A DNA stretch of 22,500 nucleotides from Chrysomallon squamiferum (taxonomy: Eukaryota > Mollusca > Gastropoda > Neomphalida > Peltospiridae): the NCBI GenBank assembly GCA_012295275.1, contig CM022671.1:3372565-3395064 (forward strand). Reading direction: 5' to 3'. A program made the translations under genes and the position numbers. Below, piece after piece: positions 18,380 through 22,500 of this stretch. Every line of letters starts with the position of its first letter. The stretch's first letter is position 1. Under the pieces are notes generated by a model, which was not told the origin of the DNA, did no database searches, and saw nothing but the letters and a program-made list of their open reading frames with translations.

Positions 18380-18660
18380 TTTCTATCAACACTAGTCAAA
18401 TTTAAAATTCACTCTTTGCTGAATTAATAACAGTCAAATATAATATCTCTCTATGTTGAATCACTACTAGTCAACTAAATTATAAATACTAGTCAGCCTC
18501 ATTATTCTGAATCAGTAGTAGTCACGGTAAATACTATCCATGTTTAATCAACACTAATCAAGTTAAAAAGCTTGTTAAATCAATATTAGTGAAGTCTCTT
18601 TGTATGCTAATCATAAACTATCAAGTTAAATGGTCTATCTGCATGTTCTTTAAGTTAAGT
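18380..18660. repeat. Diverged ~50-bp repeat with CTAGTCAA cores
   Basis: TGAATCA, ACTAGTCAA and close variants recur about every 45-55 bp with TCTCTNTG between them. The array grades into the 29-bp satellite that follows. Confidence 0.5.
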
Positions 18661-18727
18661 GGCCATTATCTGTGGATTTAGATAGATGGCCTATCTCCAC
18701 AGTGATTTTATTAAACAGCATGTTTAT

Positions 18728-19426
18728 GTCATTTCAGATAAATGATCTCTCTCTGTTATTTCAGATAAATGATCTGTCTCTGTATTATTTCAGATAAATG
18801 ATCTGTCTCTCTTTTATTTCAGATAAATGATCTGTCTCTCTTTTATTTCAGATAAATGATCTCTCTCTGTTATTTCAGATAAATGATCTGTCTCTAAATG
18901 ATCTCTCTCTGTGTTATTTCAGTGTTATTTCAGATAAATGATCTGTCTCTGTGTTATTTCAGATAAATGATCTGTCTCTGTGTTATTTCAGATAAATGAT
19001 CTCTCTCTGTGTTATTTCAGATAAATGATCTCTCTCTGTTATTTCAGATAAATGATCTGTCTCTCTGTTATTTCAGATAAATGATCTCTCTCTCTGTTAT
19101 TTCAGATAAATGATCTGTCTCTCTTTTATTTCAGATAAATGATCTGTCTCTGTGTTATTTCAGATAAATGATCTCTCTCTGTTATTTCAGATAAATTATC
19201 TGTCTCTGTGTTACAAAATGGCCTGACCTGTGACCTAGCATACTGTGTTATTTCAGATAAATGATCTGTCTCTCTGTGTTATTTCAGATAAATGATCTCT
19301 CTCTGTGTTATTTCAGATAAATGATCTGTCTCTCTGTTATTTCAGATAAACGATCTCTCTCTGTGTTATTTCAGATAAATGATCTCTCTCTGTGTTATTT
19401 CAGATAAATGATCTGTCTCTGTGTTC
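18728..19426. repeat. 29-bp satellite, about 23 units
   Basis: Core GATAAATGATCTSTCTCT is followed by GTGTTATTTCA, with 27- to 31-bp variants made by gain or loss of CT or TG steps. Two different inserts (about 19213-19242 and 19425-19455) carry AAATGGCCTGASCTGTGASC. Each unit contains GATC and, on the + strand, a sequence resembling a splice acceptor (pyrimidine tract plus TTATTTCAG). Confidence 0.95.
19224..19236 (-). promoter_or_regulatory. Perfect DR1 nuclear-receptor element
   Basis: On the - strand this reads AGGTCACAGGTCA, two consensus half sites in direct repeat with one spacer base, as bound by RXR, HNF4 or COUP-TF type receptors. It lies in an insert within the 29-bp satellite. 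A second copy of the insert has AGCTCACAGCTCA (19437-19449), which breaks both half sites. The match is seen; function is inference. Confidence 0.35.
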
Positions 19427-19499
19427 CGAAATGGCCTGAGCTGTGAGCTAGCAAAAAAAGGTCTTTAAAGCAAATGATCTAATCTTTGCATCATTTCAG

Positions 19500-19790
19500 C
19501 TGAATAACATATTTTGGCTTAAATGGCCTCGATCCACACTGATTCGGGGACAAGGCCAATCTCTGTGACGTCTCTGATAAACAGGCCATCATGCTGGGCG
19601 GTTTCACTGGAATGGTCTTGCTCAGCTCAGTTCAGATTTGGTAATGAAGCTACTCTTTCCCTGTCATCTGATTAGCAAAGTCCTGAGGGAACTGACAGAG
19701 TTTTGGTGAGTGACAACAGTTGTCTAATGATGCCCCATGCAGCACGGATCCACTTTGAGAAAAATGTTACAAGGTGAAGAATACTTTAGC
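19500..19790. other. Complex, less AT-rich island
   Basis: Unique-looking sequence follows the satellite, with paired CTGTCA (19661) and TGACAG (19693), GATTAGC and GACGTC. Short open frames occur on both strands (for example SDKQAIMLGGFTGMVLLSS on +). No convincing splice signals. It may be regulatory, or an old relative of the satellite insert (TAAATGGCCTCGATC). Confidence 0.3.
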
Positions 19791-20450
19791 TATTCCCCAT
19801 CAGTGTGTGGAATATTAATGGGAGAGAAGCAGAAAGCTGAATACTTGAATCAACTGATCCACAGTACAAAAATATCTTCAGTAACTTTGATAATCTTTGC
19901 AGAAACATGTTAAAATAACATATGAACTTTTAATGGCACCTCAGTATATTTTAATATTAATGGTAAATGTTAATAGTACTTAAATGAATGAATGTTTGTT
20001 TTTAAAATAATAACTCAATGTATTTTAATATCATTGTTTATTAGGTGCTTAATGGCACCTTAACATGTTTTAATATAAATGACTAAAATACAAGAATAAA
20101 GAATAAAAAGATTAAGTCAAGAGACAAGCATAACAGAATCACAAGTTACCAGTGTTAAAAAATAAAATAAGAAAAACGAAATAGCATAATCTGACAAATC
20201 TGAAAAAATAACTGTCTGTTATCAACACTCTCCCCTATAAGATACAACCCCCCAAAAACCTAACAAAAAACCACCCTGAAAAATAATAATAAAAATCTGT
20301 TGCAAACAAATATATTAGTTTAGCCAGAGCTATCATTTCAACAAGCAACAACAAAAACTGTAATAAAAGTTCCGTGACAAGCATAGTAAAATGAGAGAAA
20401 CACTATATGTCCATGCCCAGTGACAGAAAACAGATCTGTGTTAGTTTCTG
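19791..20450. other. AT-rich stretch with no recognisable feature
   Basis: Contains three loose repeats of a TTTTAATGGCACCT or GGTGCTTAATGGCACCT sequence near 19929-20060, otherwise nothing that I can support. Confidence 0.5.
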
Positions 20451-20656
20451 ATTTACTGTGACAGTAATCACTAATCACAGTTATGTTATAAACTGCAGTG
20501 TATTGGTGTTTACTGAGACAGTAATCACAGTTATGTTATAAACTGCAGTGTATTGGTGTTTACTGTGACAGTAATCACAGTTATGTTATAAACTGCAATG
20601 TATTGGTGTTTACTGTTATAAACTGCAGTGTATTGATGTTTACACAGTAATCACAG
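20451..20656. repeat. 50-bp minisatellite, about four copies
   Basis: Units consist of AGTAATCACAGTTATGTTAT, AAACTGCAGTGTATTGGTGT and TTACTGTGAC in order. The first copy has a 7-bp internal duplication and the last is truncated. Confidence 0.95.
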
Positions 20657-20769
20657 ATGTCCAAACTGTGTGGAAGTCCAGTGTGGCACTATTGATATTA
20701 CAAATTACCACAAGAGTATGTCTTCAAGAAATCATTGTCTTGTATTTCAAAGTCCTTCATTGTTCTTGA

Positions 20770-20784
20770 GTTGCCCTTGGCAAC
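20770..20784. promoter_or_regulatory. Perfect RFX X-box
   Basis: GTTGCCCTTGGCAAC is a perfect 6-bp inverted repeat with a 3-bp spacer that meets the GTNRCC-N0-3-RGYAAC consensus of RFX factors, including the ciliary regulator DAF-19/RFX2/3. It is in a complex stretch (20660-20880) between repeats. No target gene start is visible in the window. Confidence 0.35.
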
Positions 20785-20965
20785 ACAGTTTGGTAAATCC
20801 CCCCACTTATTCAATTGTAGTGGTATCAAGGACACACTCAGGGGTTAATGACCAGTGGTCACTTGATTCCATTTGAGATAAACACTGTAATTAAAAAAAC
20901 AGTGATTGACAAAGCGTAAACAATTCAAGATAATGGTTTGTTGAGGATACAAATTTGCATCATTT

Positions 20966-21060
20966 AAAAAAAAAAAAAAAAAAAAAGAAAAGAAAAAAAA
21001 AAAAAAAAAGAAAATAAAAGAAAAAAATAGAAAAAATAATAATAAGAAGAAGAGGAACAA
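20966..21060. repeat. Poly(A)/A-rich tract
   Basis: About 50 nearly pure A with single G interruptions, grading into AAAT and AAG repeats. It could be the tail of a decayed retroposon, but no body or target-site duplication was recognised. Confidence 0.85.
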
Positions 21061-21171
21061 CAACAATAACCAACAATAACTATAATAATCTAAATCAATA
21101 AATAAATAATCATAAAAAAAAGTATTACGCTTTCTTTCATCTTTAACAATATTTCTGGTATCTGACATGAA

Positions 21172-21476
21172 TTAGCTGTAATCAAAATATAACTAATGCA
21201 ACCAGAATGCAGTCATTCTTTACAGACTGATCTCTCCTGGGTTATAACAGGAATATGGACATGTTTTACAGTCATTTTACATCTTGTGTTCATGAGATTT
21301 AGCAGTAATCAAAATTTAACAAACTCCACAGATATGGGTTATCTTCTACAGCCATCTCTATCTTACTTTTTATGAAATTAAGCAGTAATCAAAAATTTAA
21401 CAAACTCAAAAGAAACGTGGACATCCTCTACAGCCATCTCTATCTTAAGCTTTACGAGATTTAGCAGTAATCAAAT
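21172..21476. repeat. ~81-bp minisatellite, four copies
   Basis: AGCAGTAATCAAA recurs at 21301, 21381 and 21463, with a diverged copy near 21173. TCTACAGCCATCTCTATCTT and GAGATTT lie between them. Confidence 0.85.
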
Positions 21477-21486
21477 TGGAGGGCTA

Positions 21487-21675
21487 TCAACTATAACCAA
21501 GTGTCTGTGTGAAGGTTTTCAAACACCAATACTGTCCACAGATGGGCAGATCAATACACTGAAATGAGATTTCTATAACCTCTTCCCAGGCAAATACAGA
21601 CTGGTCATCAGAGAAAACTGTCTCAAGAAGCCAGGACAAATTACCAAGTTTTACAAAGCAAACAAGCCTTACAAA
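21487..21675 (-). other. Possible exon region (62 open codons)
   Basis: Between a TAA and a TGA the - strand is open, including LGNLSWLLETVFSDDQSVF and AWEEVIEISFQCIDLP. The composition is protein-like and less AT-biased than the flanks, but acceptor and donor candidates are weak. It could be an upstream exon of the - strand gene or chance. Confidence 0.2.
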
Positions 21676-21819
21676 TTAAAATCTGTCCAAATCTGGTCAC
21701 GGCTTTGTCTCAAACTGAATATTTGTACAAGTACAAGATGCAATGTGTCCCTACAAGGACACTGTCTGTTTTAAACTGTTTTATAGTAGCATCAGATACA
21801 ATGCATCATGTAGTGGTAA

Positions 21820-21962
21820 TATGTTTTTTAAACTTAAATGTTAAATTTAAACTTAAACTTAAATGTGTATTTTAAACCTAAATGTGTATTTTTTAAACTT
21901 AAATATGCATTTTAAACTTAAATGTGTATTTTAAACTTAAATGTGTAATTTAAACTTAAATA
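21820..21962. repeat. ~19-bp AT-rich minisatellite, about seven copies
   Basis: Repeated unit TTTTAAACTTAAATGTGTA with 19-21 bp spacing and small variants. Confidence 0.9.
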
Positions 21963-22235
21963 TAGCAGTCAGTGTCAAGTGTAATGTATTAAGCTATGAC
22001 AATTTTAAGCAGTTCTATTTCTGTATATAGCAATGTCAGATATAAAATATTTAACTATGTGAATTTTAAGCAGTTCTATTTTGTGTATATAGTGGTGTTA
22101 GATATAAAATGTTTAACTATGTGAATTTTGAACTGTTATATTTGTATATATAGTAATAACTATCAAATACAGAATATTTATGAATGTGAGTTTTAAACTG
22201 GTGCAGTAGTGTCAGATATAAAATATTCAGCTATG
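21963..22235. repeat. ~60-65-bp diverged tandem repeat, about four copies
   Basis: GTCAGATATAAAATATTTAA, CTATGTGAATTTTAAGCAG and TTCTATTTGTATATAG recur in order, with the periods lengthening as copies diverge to the right. Confidence 0.8.
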
Positions 22236-22400
22236 TGGAATTCTCTGTCAGCTAAGTTGAGATCAGGTGTTACTGATCCTGGGTCACTTTAACTTTGCGG
22301 AGGCTGAGTGAAATATATACACAGGAGATTTACAAATGTTTTGTTTTATCCAAAAATTATTCTCTGTTTTAAAGCTAACTTCCTCTTTTTCTAATCAACT

Positions 22401-22405
22401 TTTTT

Positions 22406-22439
<34 letters not shown>

Positions 22440-22440
22440 C
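22401..22440. repeat. Poly(T) tract
   Basis: About 40 T with one A. On the - strand it is a poly(A) and may be a retroposon tail or simple slippage. Confidence 0.9.
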
Positions 22441-22500
22441 TTTTGATTCAAACTGTAGCGTTATAATTGAGGGTTTCTCCTTTTTTTTCCTCCATTAATA

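Noticed and set aside
20670-20876. 68-codon + strand frame starting MEVQCGTIDI
   Set aside because: No domain, no splice signals and no supporting neighbours. The region is more notable for the X-box.
20845-21168. 107-codon Phe/Leu-rich - strand frame
   Set aside because: It is a translation of the poly(A)/A-rich tract.

Overview
The window reads as nuclear DNA of an invertebrate animal. It is strongly AT-rich, full of microsatellites and minisatellites, and holds intron-split genes with GT..AG junctions. The encoded proteins are clearly metazoan, and a lophotrochozoan, perhaps a gastropod mollusc, is my low-confidence guess. There is no sign of operons, ribosome-binding sites, CRISPR arrays, rRNA or convincing tRNA genes.

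Left part (1-10.3 kb, + strand): exons 2-8 of a Gi-class heterotrimeric G-protein alpha subunit. The seven coding exons are 43, 142, 158, 129, 130, 154 and 191 nt, all with intact junctions and matching phases. They encode residues 40-354 of a 354-residue protein, ending KDCGLF with the pertussis-toxin cysteine. Exon 1 (about 118 coding nt, with the myristoylation site) lies upstream of the window. The stop codon is followed after 5 nt by another splice donor, so the 3' UTR is itself split. The second UTR exon may run about 5.4 kb to an AATAAA at 10250.

Middle part (10.7-18 kb, - strand): the 3' end of a convergent gene. I recognise it as the C-terminus of the largest TFIIIC subunit (GTF3C1/TFIIIC220). 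Five coding exons join in perfect phase, and a sixth at 17.8 kb is plausible. Exons are small (88-224 nt). Introns hold (AAT)n, (AT)n, (AC)n, (GT)n and (AG)n tracts. The two genes face each other tail to tail, with about 0.5 kb between candidate poly(A) signals.

Right part (16.3-22.5 kb): no exon certain beyond 17.96 kb. This part is a patchwork of at least eight unrelated tandem-repeat families (periods about 19, 25, 29, 50, 50, 60, 80 and 165 bp). Between them lie islands of complex, less AT-rich sequence that look like regulatory elements or undetected exons. They carry an ideal SoxE-type inverted SOX dimer with three TAATTAG sites, a perfect DR1 nuclear-receptor site inside the 29-bp satellite, and a perfect RFX X-box. 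I did not find a new multi-gene system. The islands and the satellite are the parts most worth a second look.
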